NCBI GenBank assembly: GCA_029718625.1
Contig: CM056383.1
Coordinates: 63,922,849-63,986,848, forward strand
Source: Synaphobranchus kaupii
Taxonomy: Eukaryota; Chordata; Actinopteri; Anguilliformes; Synaphobranchidae
Direction of reading: 5' to 3'
DNA length: 64,000 bases
Shown piece by piece: positions 35,877 through 47,875 of the stretch. The notes beneath the pieces were generated by a model. That model saw only the letters and a list, made by a program, of their open reading frames with translations. It made no database searches and had not been told where the DNA came from. Position numbers and translations under genes: made by a program. Position 1 is the first letter of the stretch. Each line of letters starts with the position of its first letter.

Positions 35877-37040
35877 CACACATACATACATACGGGTTAT
35901 TGTGTCTGCAGTGATACAGCTGGACATGTGGGCGTATTAGAAATAGTATACCCTAGGCTAGGGTTCACTGGTTGGTTTATGGGATGACGGAGAACCTCTC
36001 CATTTCCCCATTGATTCTTATGGTATTAAATGGGTCTTTATCCGCCCCAAGAGGATGTAAAAGTACACCTTGGAATGCAACCCCTCCAATTTACATTCAT
36101 TCTTATGGGAGAAAATTCCCCTCTATACGTATATGTCGCTTCATACAACTTTCTCGAACATAACTGCGATGTATAGCGAGGAGCCCCTGTATCTACATTG
36201 AGTAGTCGGCATGAAATGGAATAAAAATGTGATTTTTTGTCTGCTATTCTCTTAACCTGAATGATTTTAGAGAAGCTACCCATTCACATGTCTGAATTCA
36301 ACAGTGAAAAAAGCTTGAGATTAAGAGAGATTTAAGTCATATTTCAACAAGTTCAATTTCAAGTTAATTCAAAGCTTAACTTTTGCCTCTCATAAGCAAC
36401 AACAATTAAAGGCTTCTTTCTATTATTTTTATCCCATTTTAGACAGAAATCCATAACTGGTACTGTGTGCATTAATGTGCTGAATGGATATATGATATAT
36501 GATGGATGTAAAATCCACAATTCTTTATTAGCCTGACGTCAGAAGGTTATGAGTACATTCAATCATGTTATTGCAAAAACTCTTCACCTCTATTAATTAC
36601 GATTGAGAATCTTGCCCATGGTTTCAAATAAGGGCCATGGGACAGAACTGTGTTGGTATTTTGCATCCCCGGTTCCTTTTACGGCACTGAAATTGGGATC
36701 AGCAGTGGTCATAGAGCGTATATAGGAACTGGAGAGGGTGGGAGGGGCCAAGCAGTGAAGAACCAGGAAGTATGCTTGCTGAGCGCAAAAGAGCTTCCTG
36801 CCCATTGAAATCAATGGAGAAAACCAAGCTGATTTGACAACCAAAGAAAATAAAGTTTTGTGATCATAGCATTCATTATGTGTAGCAGTTAGTGAAACGA
36901 TGATTGTTTTGGCCCAGAAGTGCTGTGAAATTATTTATTAAAATAACATTTTCCTAAATATTGAACATATTTTCATAATCTGCTTTTCATATGAAATGTG
37001 ACACCCGTTAATCAAGTTTAAAAATGCCATTGGGGAAGTA
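35877..37040. other. Unassigned intergenic DNA
   Basis: The stretch 36000-36180 (CCATTTCCCCATTGATTCTTATGG...TTACATTCATTCTTATGGGA) has repeat-like internal similarity. No gene was recognised. Confidence 0.45.
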
Positions 37041-37281
37041 CAGTTGAAGTCGGAAGTTTACATACACTTAGGTTGAAGTCATTAAAACTAATTTTTAACC
37101 ACTCCACAGATTTCATGTTAGCAAATTATAGTGTTGGCAAGTCAGTTAGGACATCTACTTTGTGCATGACACTAGTAATTTTTCCAACAATTGTTTGCAC
37201 ACAAATTATTTCACTTTAATTCACTATATCACAATTCCAGTGGGTCAGAAGTTTACATACTCTAAGTTGACAGTGCCTTTA
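37041..37281 (+). mobile_element. Tc1-like element, left end only
   Basis: After a TA dinucleotide, CAGTTGAAGTCGGAAGTTTA starts a typical teleost/salmonid Tc1 terminal region. It includes TTGGCAAGTCAGTTAGGACA and CCAGTGGGTCAGAAGTTTAC, the second copy of the imperfect direct repeat. The expected interior is replaced at about 37282 by an unrelated repeat. Confidence 0.85.
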
Positions 37282-37511
37282 AATTTTTAATATTTGGTCG
37301 CATATCCTTTGCATGCCATTACTTCCTGATGTCTGTGACCAGACAACATCAAAAGACTCTTGATATCTTATTTTCTGGTACTCTTACAAGCGATACTATA
37401 ACGTCTCTGCATTTGAATGGATCTCTATGGGAAATAGGGGGTGGGACTCGATTTATCTGTAAATCACACTGGAACATATTAAATTACACTGGAACATATG
37501 AAAAAGTGTAA
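37282..37511 (+). repeat. Interspersed repeat fused to the Tc1 left end
   Basis: It matches the reverse complement of 17097-17330. Here it directly continues a Tc1 left end, whereas at 17 kb it is followed by a different Tc1 right end. It may therefore be the interior of a composite nonautonomous element. Confidence 0.7.
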
Positions 37512-38331
37512 ATGTTTTTATTTTTTTTAAACTTGTGAAAGGTGGCATTTCACAGCCAATTCAATTCCCCAAAGTATGGGGAAATTAATTCGTACACCTC
37601 TGACTCCCCAGTTCTTATAGAAGTAGTAGAAGACTACTGAAATAAATATAAGTGGGCCTTCAACGTCATCTCTGCACATATTGCCTCTTTTCTTCTTGGG
37701 ATATGGTAATAAGGAGCATGGCTATTTCATATGTGCTACTTTCATGAGAAACTAGGTTCTTTCTCCAAGGAATAAAATTGCCATGCTGCAGACACGCTCG
37801 GAGGAACAAGAGAGAAGATGGCGTGTACATTCAGAAGAATTCCAACCTTCCTGTTTTCCTGTCCTCAAATGAGTGCCTGACTGTCAGCGAGCATAATTCA
37901 GCCAGGGTAGATGTAATTGATCCCTGTTTAACACTTGTCTCCCGTCCCAGCTGCTCGAGAGCGTGGCAGGTATTTCAATCACCGCTCTGTTATGCTCGCA
38001 GCACATTGCCTAGGCTTATCATTTTAAACCATATTTAAATAACACACGGTGCCTCATCTTGGATTTCCATGAGCTGTGTGTTAAAGAGATTTTGGAACCA
38101 CACAGTGAGATAAGTCTGTGCTGTTATAGTTAAAGAGTTTTAAATGTGAAAGAATGGCAGTGGAGACTAAAGAAGACTCTAAAGGGAGGTAACAAAAAGG
38201 ACCTTGAATCCAGGTCAAAAAGAAAAGGCTGGGCATAGGATAATACAAAAATTAATCTCACAGGATGGTATGAAGGTATTTTACCATCAATTGATAATTC
38301 CTCATACAATAGTAATGATACCTATGTACTA

Positions 38332-38414
38332 CAAACCCCAATTCCAAAGTTGGGGCAGTATGTAAAATGCACATAAAAGCAGAAAGCATTGATTTGTACA
38401 TTCCCTTTTACATC
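38332..38414 (+). repeat. Truncated second copy of the intron-2 repeat family
   Basis: It aligns with 15854-15941 over about 80 bp (CAAACCCCAATTCCAAAG then AAAATGCACATAAAAGCAG) and stops where another repeat (38415-38565) begins. Confidence 0.6.
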
Positions 38415-38565
38415 AAATCAAATCAATATTTATTTATACAGCACATTTCACAACTAGTTGTCACAATACGCTTCACAGAAAAACCCAGCCTAAACCCCCC
38501 ACAAGAGCAAGCCAAAGGCAACAGTGGCAAGGAAACGACCTCATCTCCACAGGCAGTTCCTTGAT
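38415..38565. repeat. Teleost interspersed repeat fragment
   Basis: It begins ATCAAATCAATATTTATTTATACAGCACATTTCACAA and contains GAAAAACCCAGCC and CAACAGTGGCAAGGAAA. I recognise this from many fish genomes as a dispersed element, probably a LINE 3' region, but I cannot name the family from sequence alone. Confidence 0.5.
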
Positions 38566-39699
38566 CTTTATGACAGCATGACTGATCTAATGTGCTGTTT
38601 TGTGACTTCACAAAGTTCTAATATTTATCCTGCAATCATGCAAATGGCCACAGGTGGATTCAAGATCAACACAGGCCTAGCTTGTTCGTGTAGTTACAGC
38701 ATGTGATATAAAAATCTTAAAATGAGCAACACCTGGCCCAATTTGGGTTGTTAATACAAAGAGTGAATACTTGATTTACTTACTCAATTAAGTCATTTTC
38801 AGGTTTTTTTTATATTTAATTAAATTCTGAAGGCAAGTAATACTTTGCACATTACAAAGTTACTGATATATGAGTACAAAAAAAATCCAATTTAAATTTT
38901 TTTAATTTGACAGCAAAATGAGAAATAATCAGTGGGGGGGGGACTTTCTGAAGCCACTGCACTTTTCGCGTCCTATTTTGAAGAGCCTTTAAGCTGTCAT
39001 TATTGCTTTTTAAATTCTAGCACACATACTGTATTCAAATATTTCACCTGATTTCTTTCCAAGCTTTCATTTTTATTTACTTGGTAAAGTATACTTCTTT
39101 TTAGGGATGCACCGATCCCATTTTATTTCAGACCGAGTACGAGTACTTGCCGATACCGAGTACTGATGTGTGTACTTTTAGTAGTACACACTACTAGCAT
39201 TTTTCTGTTACAATACAAGTGAGGACCACTGGTTTTGAAGACCCTGGAGTTCCAATGAAACAACATAGAACTGCCACTGAGTTCCAATAAAACATAACAA
39301 GTTTCAGTAAAACAGTCTTAAGACGCTGTGACCAAATTTCTGTAGAACAGATTATGACACTCAATTTTCAATAAAATGTTGCCTAGACCTATAGGCAACT
39401 TGCTATTTAATTTTGTTTTCCCATGGTTTTCTTCCATCAAGAACTTATTAGCTACGAGAGCCACACACACACACCAATGTTTCCCATATGATTTTTTCCA
39501 GCAGCGACCCATGCAACATTTAACACTGATACACAACAAGTATGATTACTCAATGAATATTTTGGTATTAAGCCCTATCTGTACAGGATTTCTACAGGGG
39601 AACGAGGAGTAATACAATCTATAACAGAGCAAGCAAGTAATTTCAATCCCAATTTCACGGATAGAGCGTGAAAACAAACTCAAAAAAAGTTTGTCTCAC

Positions 39700-40183
39700 G
39701 GGGGCTGCTGGATGGCTCTTTCAGTTAAGGCACCACACTGTGGTGCATGGATGGCCTCGGATCAAAATCCGAACCGTCGCGGTGCCGACTATGGCCAGTA
39801 GCTCCGTAGGGCGATTGTATCGTCGAGGGAATGGGAGAGTTCAGTCGGATAGGGGTCAGTGTGCATCGCTATCTAGTGACCCCCCTGCTGTTCGATCGGG
39901 TGCCCATAGTCAAAGCTGCATATGTGAAAGGTCGCTCCTCTGACGCAGGCCTATGCGAGCTTACCTGTAGTCCGTGGTGTGAAAAGAAGCAGCTGGCGAC
40001 ACCACGTGCTAGGGAGGAGAGCCGTGGAGGTCAACACGGTCACAAAACGGCACTGGGGTTTGCGCTATGTACACGGCTGCGGTTGCAGACAATTCGCCAT
40101 TCCTAATTGGGGTGGGAATTGGATATGCTCAGCCCTGCGTTGGGCGCCAAATAAAAAAAAAATATATATATATTTTTTAGAAT
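39700..40183 (+). mobile_element. tRNA-like SINE (484 bp) with 12-bp target duplication
   Basis: AGTTTGTCTCAC occurs directly before (39688-39699) and after (40184-40195) the insertion, which ends in an A-rich tail, so it was placed by retrotransposition. The head looks tRNA-derived, with a GGATGGCTCTTTCAGTTAAGG box-A region and a B-box-like TCGGATCAAAATCCGAACC. The body contains CTGACGCAGGCC. The end, GAATTGGATATGCTCAGC then GCGTTGGGCGCCAAATAAAA, differs from L2-tailed SINEs. I do not recognise a named family. Confidence 0.8.
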
Positions 40184-40589
40184 AGTTTGTCTCACAATAT
40201 AATTTTGGGCTATGCAACGCTAGCTAGATTGACTTCGGTAGCATTTAGCCAGTTATTTCAAATGAACTAAATAATGTTTGTCAATGTTAAGAATATATTT
40301 AGCTAACTAAATTACAAAAAGCTTTAGCTTCAGAAGTCACTCGAGAGATTGACAGACTATCAGTCACCTCACATACCAAATGCACCAGCCTCAGGCAAAG
40401 CTATGTTTGTTTTAAGACACAGGCAGAAGGGTGCGTGATGTTCGTTCTGTCCATGGAGTGCAACGACGATGCACAAGCCTACATCTGGGATGGTTTATAA
40501 GCAGGAATACCCAAAAAGCTTACATCCCCGGATAGGCTGTGCAGTGATGCAGTCTGCCGTGCTTTCATCATCTTCCTTTATCTTTATTC

Positions 40590-41331
40590 GTGTGACATAA
40601 GTAATTTTGTGGAGCCTACCCCATTATATTTGTATAGTGTGAATACTAGCAACATCAGACGTCCCTGCTGACCGTTAATAGCATCGCCGGTTACATATTC
40701 CCGGTTGTCAGGGTCCCCATTCACTCCCATTCATTTTTGGGGCCTCACCAAAATTAATCACAAACAAACTAACTACGGCTGATAATACATCGATAAATGA
40801 GAACACAAAGGTGAAAAGGCACATGTTTCTTTTGAGCTTATGAGCTGTTTTCAAGTTTAAATTAGCTATAATAGTGGAACTATTTTCAGATATGCTACTG
40901 CGTAGAAATGCAACAAGCCATAGTTAGATTTTTAGTTTTATTATGACATAAGCCTACAACTAACGGTAGCCTACTTTGGTGAATTGACGTCAACTTCTTT
41001 ATCGCGCGCAAGGATTCATCACTGAGTTAATTTGCCGGATCTTCTTTTTCTTTTAAAAGGTAATAAAAAGGTTGAAAATACATAAAATATCAAAACAAAC
41101 ACGTACCTTTTCACCGTCGTGTTCTCTTTTCTCGATGTATTATTCGCCGCAGTTAGTCTGCGCTTTAAAACGATTCATTTTGGTGAGTTCCCGAAAATGA
41201 ACGGGAGTGAATGGGGACCCTGACAACCGGGACTACCGGGAATATTGTTAACGGTCAGCAGGGACAGCTGCATAGTATTCACGCTATGCAAATATAATGG
41301 GGTAGGCTCCACAAAATGACTTACGTCACAC
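40590..41331. mobile_element. Foldback element, arms of about 250 bp
   Basis: The left arm, from GTGTGACATAAGTAATTTTG to about 40840, matches the reverse complement of the right arm, about 41090-41331, at roughly 85% by eye. Shared blocks include GTGGAGCCTACCCCATTATA, CCCTGCTGACCGTTAA, GGTTGTCAGGGTCCCCATTC and ATAATACATCGA. The central 250 bp is unique and non-coding. Confidence 0.88.
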
Positions 41332-41521
41332 AAAGGTGAAATATCCCTTTAAAGTACCGCAGATTCCAAACCGATATATGTATTTATTCTTTGGCTTCAA
41401 CTTGATGTTACATGACGTTTTCGCAATTGGGTCTGGGTATCAAGCATTTTTATTTGTACAAGTAAGTAGAGTGCATGAGCACAGTATCGGACCTGATGCC
41501 AGTATCGGTATCGCATCCCTA

Positions 41522-43328
41522 CTTTGTTTCAAACTCTCCGTTGATTTAGTCATCCACTATGGAGACTTAAGTTTGGAGTGAATATAGACTATATCAAGAA
41601 CAGTCCTTTTGAATTTGATATCATTCTCAAAGTGGAATAATTCGATAATAATTATAATGACTGTCTACAGTGTATGTCTCCTCAGTTTGTTCAGTTTTAA
41701 GCTTTTGTTACTTACAGTCTCAGCACCTCACATCTTGTGGTCACTCAGAAACGTGGCTAACATGAAGACTGCACAGAGTAGATTTCACAATGTAAAACAC
41801 AAATAATTTAAAATAAATTTACCCACCCTACCCACCCACCTCACATAGCTACGCAACCCAATTTGGTTCCCCACACATAGTTTACAAAGCACTGCTAGAG
41901 ACCATACTGTTTCCTTGTTGCCTGAAGCTAGTGACCTATAACTCCTAAAATAAAGTGGATACATTCTATATAAATGGAATAATCAACTTTCTGCGTTTAA
42001 AAAAAAAAATATTATTTCAGTTTTCAGATGACCACACTGGCTTTACAAAGACAGCAATAGGGCATTAGGGAGTTTGGGGTCTAAAGCAAGAAAATACACT
42101 TTGTGTACCTCCAAAGCAGCTTGTACTGTGATTATATTTCCAAATGTTAAGTAGGTGTGTACATACAGTATGTTACCCAATTATTTAAAAAAAAAATGCT
42201 TTTAATATTATTTTGGGATAGACTTTTCCTTTGGTGCATGTACCTTGAGACTGCTGTGCTCAAGAAAATAAGTACCAACATTATATACAAACTGGATTTA
42301 TCTTTATAATTGTGAAGAAAGAAAACATACAATTAACATGTTACATCCTCGGCAAGTATTATAGAACTGTACTGTAATTTTAGTTGAAATAAATGTTTGA
42401 CGTTATCGGAGAGGAGAGCCTTACCAAACATTTCATATGAGAACAGCTTCAAGGTGATCTGTGTACTGTGTTCTGTATGTGTGCCTGCCATCAATCACAA
42501 TATCTCCCTTTTTTTTTCTTTTTTTGGAGGCTGGGTGGGAAGACGGAGAGGGTGAGGGAATTCTATCGGCTTTGGTGTGGAAAATGAATGTCTGTCTATG
42601 AGGTCAGAGTGTGTCTGGCAGATATCGCAAAGCAATATCCTGCTGCAGCAGGCACTCGTGGTAGAGCGGGCGTATCGCCGTAGAAAGCTCTGGAACAGCA
42701 CGCCGATAGGCATCATCTCTGGCACGTGAGCTACGGGAGGGGGAACAGTGCCCCAGGGTAATACAGTGACCGCTTTATTTGTGAAGAAGCATGGAGGCGT
42801 GACCCTCTTATTTCACAAGCAGGCCGATATCCGCACAGCCCGGAAACTTCACAGATCCTGACCAGATATCAGCCGGCGCTGCGCTGACAACGGGAGGCCG
42901 CTCAATGTTTTCAGTCAGAGCCGGAGTAAAGGATGGAACAATTACGTCTGAGCAGGGATGTGTCCTCATCTGCTGTTGCCAGAGATTACAGAAACGGTCA
43001 CAGTCCCATAATGTCCCGGTAACGGCTATAAAACCCGTTTGGTATGCTGGGTGAGATTGTTCCATTTTGCACACATTTTGAAAGTACATCTCAACAAGAC
43101 ATGGAGCTAATTTTACAGGTTTCACTTATTTATTTACCATGGCTTTCTAAGGTATCACAATCTGACCATTAACGCATTTTAATTAGTTGACAGTTTAATG
43201 TACAGATTAAAGTTCTCCTCATATGAAAGCTTTATGGCCATGTTAAACTGGTAGATCTATAATGATGATGATGTTTATGTGGTATTACCTTGATTAGTCA
43301 AGCATGCAACATTCTTTCTTTTTCATTT
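41522..43328. other. Unassigned intergenic DNA
   Basis: Complex sequence at 42500-43060 is GC-richer than its surroundings. Short frames on both strands have no recognisable motif. Confidence 0.45.
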
Positions 43329-43344
43329 AGAATATTGACTTACT

Positions 43345-43747
43345 GGGGGCGCCGCGGTGGTGCAGCGGTCTAAGGCGCAGACTTAGCCTGTGCGCCTGCG
43401 CCCCAAGGATCGGGGGCTCGATCCCCGGCCCCGCCAGATCCGAGTATGGCCCACGCCCCTGTGGGAGCAGCAATTGGCAGCCGCCCCTGGGTGGGGGGAG
43501 GGGCTCGGAGAGAATCGGCACGCACGCACAGAACCTGGGTGAGCTGGAATCACGGTCAGGAGCTCGAGGAGTCGCGCCCCGTAGAGGACGTGGCGCCCTC
43601 CCTCCCACCACAGGGTTGCATAGCGGTGAATCTCTAGCGGTTGCTACACGGGGGGGAATTGAATTAGAATAGGGGTTCAATTGGCTACCAAATTGGGAGA
43701 AAATAGGGGGGAAAAAAATCAGAAACAAATAAAACTAAAAAAAAAAA
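43345..43747 (+). mobile_element. tRNA-derived SINE (about 403 bp) with target duplication
   Basis: The head GCGGTGGTGCAGCGGTCTAA is an RNA polymerase III box A, and GGGGGCTCGATCCCC is the B box. The body is GC-rich and the end reads TTGGCTACCAAATTGGGAGA plus an A tail. Flanks AGAATATTGACTTACT (43329-43344) and AGAGTATCGACTTACT (43748-43763) match at 14 of 16 positions. It is intact enough to suggest fairly recent insertion. Confidence 0.88.
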
Positions 43748-43763
43748 AGAGTATCGACTTACT

Positions 43764-46700
43764 TTGATGATGACACTTCTGTGAATAGAACTGGTGTGAA
43801 AACACACTGTACACATCAAGGTTTTGCCTAAGGCAAGTCTTTTTATCTTCAAACGCACCTGACTCACTGTGGCCACAAAATACATTTTATAATATTTTGC
43901 TTCAAGCTTTAAATGGGGGTTCGAAAGGATGGAACAGATATGCAAGGCATCAGCAAGCCTTTAGAAATCAAACCTCAAATGACCACCAGTCAACACCTTG
44001 ATGGTTAATAAAGCAACACTATGATAAAGTGAAGAAATGACACTGAAATAAATATAATAAAAAGCAACAACAATAGCAAAAACAGGCTTTGGCACAATGC
44101 TTGTTAAATTTAATCAAAAACGGTTGGCTGTTGTTACCATATATCTCAAAACCCTTACATTTCAACAAACTTACTTAAAGGAAAACAATAAATCTGAAAT
44201 CGTCTTTTGCATAAATATTGCAAATTGAATATTCATTGCTATAAGCAGTGCATTAAGGAATGTGTTTTTTGTTTGTTTCTTTAAAATAATCTGCTGACCT
44301 TTCCTCTGACTACAATCTCCTTTGTAAAGCGGGTAGAGGGAGCGTATATCTACATGACACACTGACAGAAAACTTACTCGTTCGTAGTTTATGGCTGTTC
44401 TCAAAGCGCCGCTGTCCATCTGTTGACCAAACCAAGGCCAGTATATTTATAGTTGTAAAATATGATAAACTACTGCTTTCATCTTATTAGACATGTTTGT
44501 TAACCAACTCCCTCTCTTGGTAGACTTAAAAGGGATGCATTGTGGAAACATATTCTTTAAATTATTTAAAATTGAACTTTAACCACAAAGGATTATCAAA
44601 ACAGAGCATTTATTTTCCCACTGTATTCATTGTGACTTCTCTTTCATATTAATTTGTATGCAGTCAATTCATTCTTTGCATACATTCCCAGCTTGTCTAA
44701 GAGTCTGTTGATTGACTGTTGTCATCCATTCATTTTCAGGAATAGGAAGCCAAAGTATGCATTTGACAATGGCAGTAAATACCAACATTTGGTTCTGAAG
44801 AACACTTCAGAATGGTTCTTGTCATGAGAGGATTTTAATACTGGCTTGACGTGCTTTCTTTTCATAGAACATTCAGTTGAGTTTTAAACGATGACAGAAA
44901 ATGACAGAGGGAAACAAAACGCTCTTTGTCATGTATCTTATTCTGAGGATGTTAGAAAACATGGGTCATAGCACTTGCTATATAACAATCAGAGGTGCTC
45001 AAAATAACTTCAGGAACCATTGTAGAATGCAGATTGGTAGACTATAAATTCAAAAGCACTCGTTTTTTCCCCACTAATTCCAGTTTAACAACATAAGGAA
45101 GACCTGCATACAAATGATATTTGAGGTTAAATGACTGACTATCATATTCCAAACAGATTTCTCAGAATGTTATACAGGAAAACACCTGACTAAAATGCTG
45201 ACAGTGAAACAGGTGAACCGTTTTAAATTACAGTCAAATTAGAATCAAATATGAGATAATCTATGAATAACTGTATTTATAGATATACAAATCTGTCATT
45301 CATCAAGCCATGAATGACTGAATTCCGTGTGCTGTTCCTGAATGGTACATGCGTGTGTGTGTGTGTGTGTGTTGGCATACTGTACTGTGCAGAGTCATAA
45401 GAAATATGCATAAACATAGAATTGTGCAACATGTACCTCATGCAATGTTTCTACACAACATGGCATGTTCTCACATATAACAGCCAACCAGTACTGGGAT
45501 TTTTTTTAAAATTCTCTGTTCCTGGAAAGCTGCTGTCATACGAGTCCAGATTTATTTCCCAGTAATTGGCTCCGATACAGCTGCATCAATTACCGGTACT
45601 TTTGAAAAGCACTTGCTCCTACAGGCCTACCTTACCCCCTCCGCAACAGAACAGTCCGAGGCTGTAATTCTGTCAACACAGAAGGATCTAGCCCGTGATT
45701 GATCGCTCATTCTATGTACAACTCCCTGTCGCTATGAGAACAAACACTTAACAAAATGTTATTGCTCTGCTTGCTTGAGAGTAAATTGTGGTATGTATAC
45801 ACTGGTTATTGACGGAATTACCACTGAATGAAGCTGTAAATATCTTATGTGCCCCAGCGCTTGGCAAAAACAATAACAGTGTACAAATGGGCAGTCTTCC
45901 TGGGTGTTATTAACATTTAGAACTCTTTCTCTTAGCTCAGGTACTAGGGAAGCTGATAATTTAATTGAAGTGGAATACAGAGGTAGACTACTCTGTGATC
46001 TTGCATCCTTTATGTTGCGGCAGATCGATAAATGCGTTTGTTTAGCTGGCACTCCAACAGAAATTATCATTTGGTATGTTGTTGCTTCTTACCCAAAAAA
46101 TACTCTGTTCTTTTTTTTTTTTCCCCATGCTGTGATCCGCTCCTGATATCACCAAACCAAAATGCGCAGTATATTTTCGTCCTCCAAAAGATCTGAAAGG
46201 GTCTTGGCACTGCTGAAACAGGCTCGGCTCTTTCTTTTATTACCCTGCTTTGCTTTGATGTTGTAAAAAAAATAAAATAAAAAAATACCAATTCACCATA
46301 TTTAGATACAGGATTGGTCGGAGGAAAAGTGAGTCTGGAGGGCACTTTAGTCTCCCACACACAGTGAGAGGATGACAGATTTATTCTTTTTTTTCCTATT
46401 TATTTCCATAAAATTTATTTTCACTCCGTTCCACTTCAGTGCGTAGTCGCATGCGCCGATCGTTATTAAGCTTAAAGGATGGGGGCTGGTGCTGTCCTAG
46501 CACCTGCAATCACATCGCCTTGGCCCGGCAGATGTACTTCTCCACTTTTCATCTGAAAATAACACTTCTGAGTTACAAGAGCCTAACGCGAACCGACAGT
46601 CAACAATGCGTGAACGGCTTCGTGAGATTTTCCCATTTTAATTTCCGAGGCTGGAGTTTGCGGTCGCAAACAAATTTATAATTACAGAAGGCAAAAATGA

Positions 46701-47239
46701 AAATGGTTATTGATGCTCATGAAAAGGGTGTTAACACTATCATTTACGAGACTTAATTAACATTTCTTCCATGCTGAATTTAAACTTTCCAGTATCCTTG
46801 ATGACTGTCAGGTGTATTATGCAACACTAAAGTGTACACCTGTCCACCATTTTGATAACAATATGAAAGCATTGATAAAATCACAGTTATACAAAGCTGT
46901 TGGCACAAGGTGGACCATGTCTTCCAGAATAATGCATTTATCGAGTGAACAGTGACAAGCACCATTACAATAAGTGCTGTTATTTACCCTTCAAAGGTCT
47001 GATATTCCCCATTCACTTTCACGGGAGCTCCAATGATTTGTGCTCAACATGCTCGGCACAGGCTTAAGGCCAGTTTATTGTCCAGCGGCAGTGTGTCGCT
47101 CGACTGAAATCGCAGAGCTTTCATGAACATTCTATTGTCGCTCTACACACACCGTGGTCGTCGTCGTTCGCAAAAAGCATAAACGCACTCCAGTGACATT
47201 CCAGGGGACAATGGAGGAAGAAGCGGCTTTAATAGGCTA
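43764..47239. other. Unassigned intergenic DNA
   Basis: No gene and no clear repeat edges. A GT microsatellite lies at 45353-45371. AT-rich complex sequence at 46640-46790 could be a conserved noncoding element. Confidence 0.4.
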
Positions 47240-47875
47240 GCCTACATCGCATTATGTCTTCTGCATTGCCTCCATATAGGGCAGGCACTTGTAACAGGTA
47301 GGAACCCATTGCCTCCTGAACAGCATGAATTCAACAAGGTGATGGAAACATTCCTTTGGGATTTTGATCCATGCTGACTTGATAGCATCACAGAGCTCCT
47401 GCAGGTCTTTCAGCCTCACGTTCATGCTACGAACCTCCCGTTCCAGCTCATCCAAAATGTGCTCTATTGGATCGAGGGGGACCGTACAGGTCATTGGAGT
47501 AATCTAAAGTCACCGTCATGTTGCGGAACCATATTGAGGTGAGGCGTGCTTTGCGATGAAGCACATTGTCGTGCTGCGAGTATCCATTTTTAAAAGGGTA
47601 GACTGTGGCCGTCAAACGAATGCACGTGGTCACCAACGATGCTAAGGGAATAGGTATGCTGTGGCATTGAAATGATGCTCAAATGGTATTAATGGGCCTA
47701 ATGTGTGGCGATGTCGCTTAGATCAGGCATCTTACCCATTTCTAATGTTTGTTTGAACAACATCTAAACCTCTTCACCATGTCTGCATGCTTTATATGCA
47801 CATGATTCGCTGTTTGGAGAAGCAGACATACCTATGTAAGTGGCCACTGAATGTAGCTATTTTACCGTAAATATT
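47240..47875 (-). pseudogene. Tc1-like transposase remnant, C-terminal half
   Basis: On the minus strand 47636-47448 reads YSQHDNVLHRKARLTSIWF, the second-Asp motif. After a frameshift, 47494-47252 reads LDPIEHILDELEREVRSMNV and KDLQELCDAIKSAWIKIPKE, the Glu motif and C-terminal helix. The right terminus CCTATGTAAGTGGCCACTGAATGTA resembles a transposon end. The N-terminal half and first Asp are absent. Confidence 0.82.

Larger units (their letters stand above)
39102..41521. mobile_element. hAT-like DNA transposon relic carrying two nested insertions
   Basis: The left end is TAGGGATGCACCGATCCCATT and the right end, read inward, is TAGGGATGCGATACCGATAC. The flanking octamers CTTCTTTT and CTTTGTTT differ at two positions, compatible with an aged 8-bp hAT target duplication. 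CGAGTAC/CGATAC subterminal repeats are visible. No transposase remains. A SINE (39700-40183) and a foldback element (40590-41331) lie inside. The superfamily is inferred from termini. Confidence 0.65.

Noticed and set aside
43327..43728. Minus-strand frame of 133 codons, Pro/Arg-rich
   Set aside because: It lies wholly within the GC-rich SINE at 43345-43747 and is antisense to its tRNA-like head.
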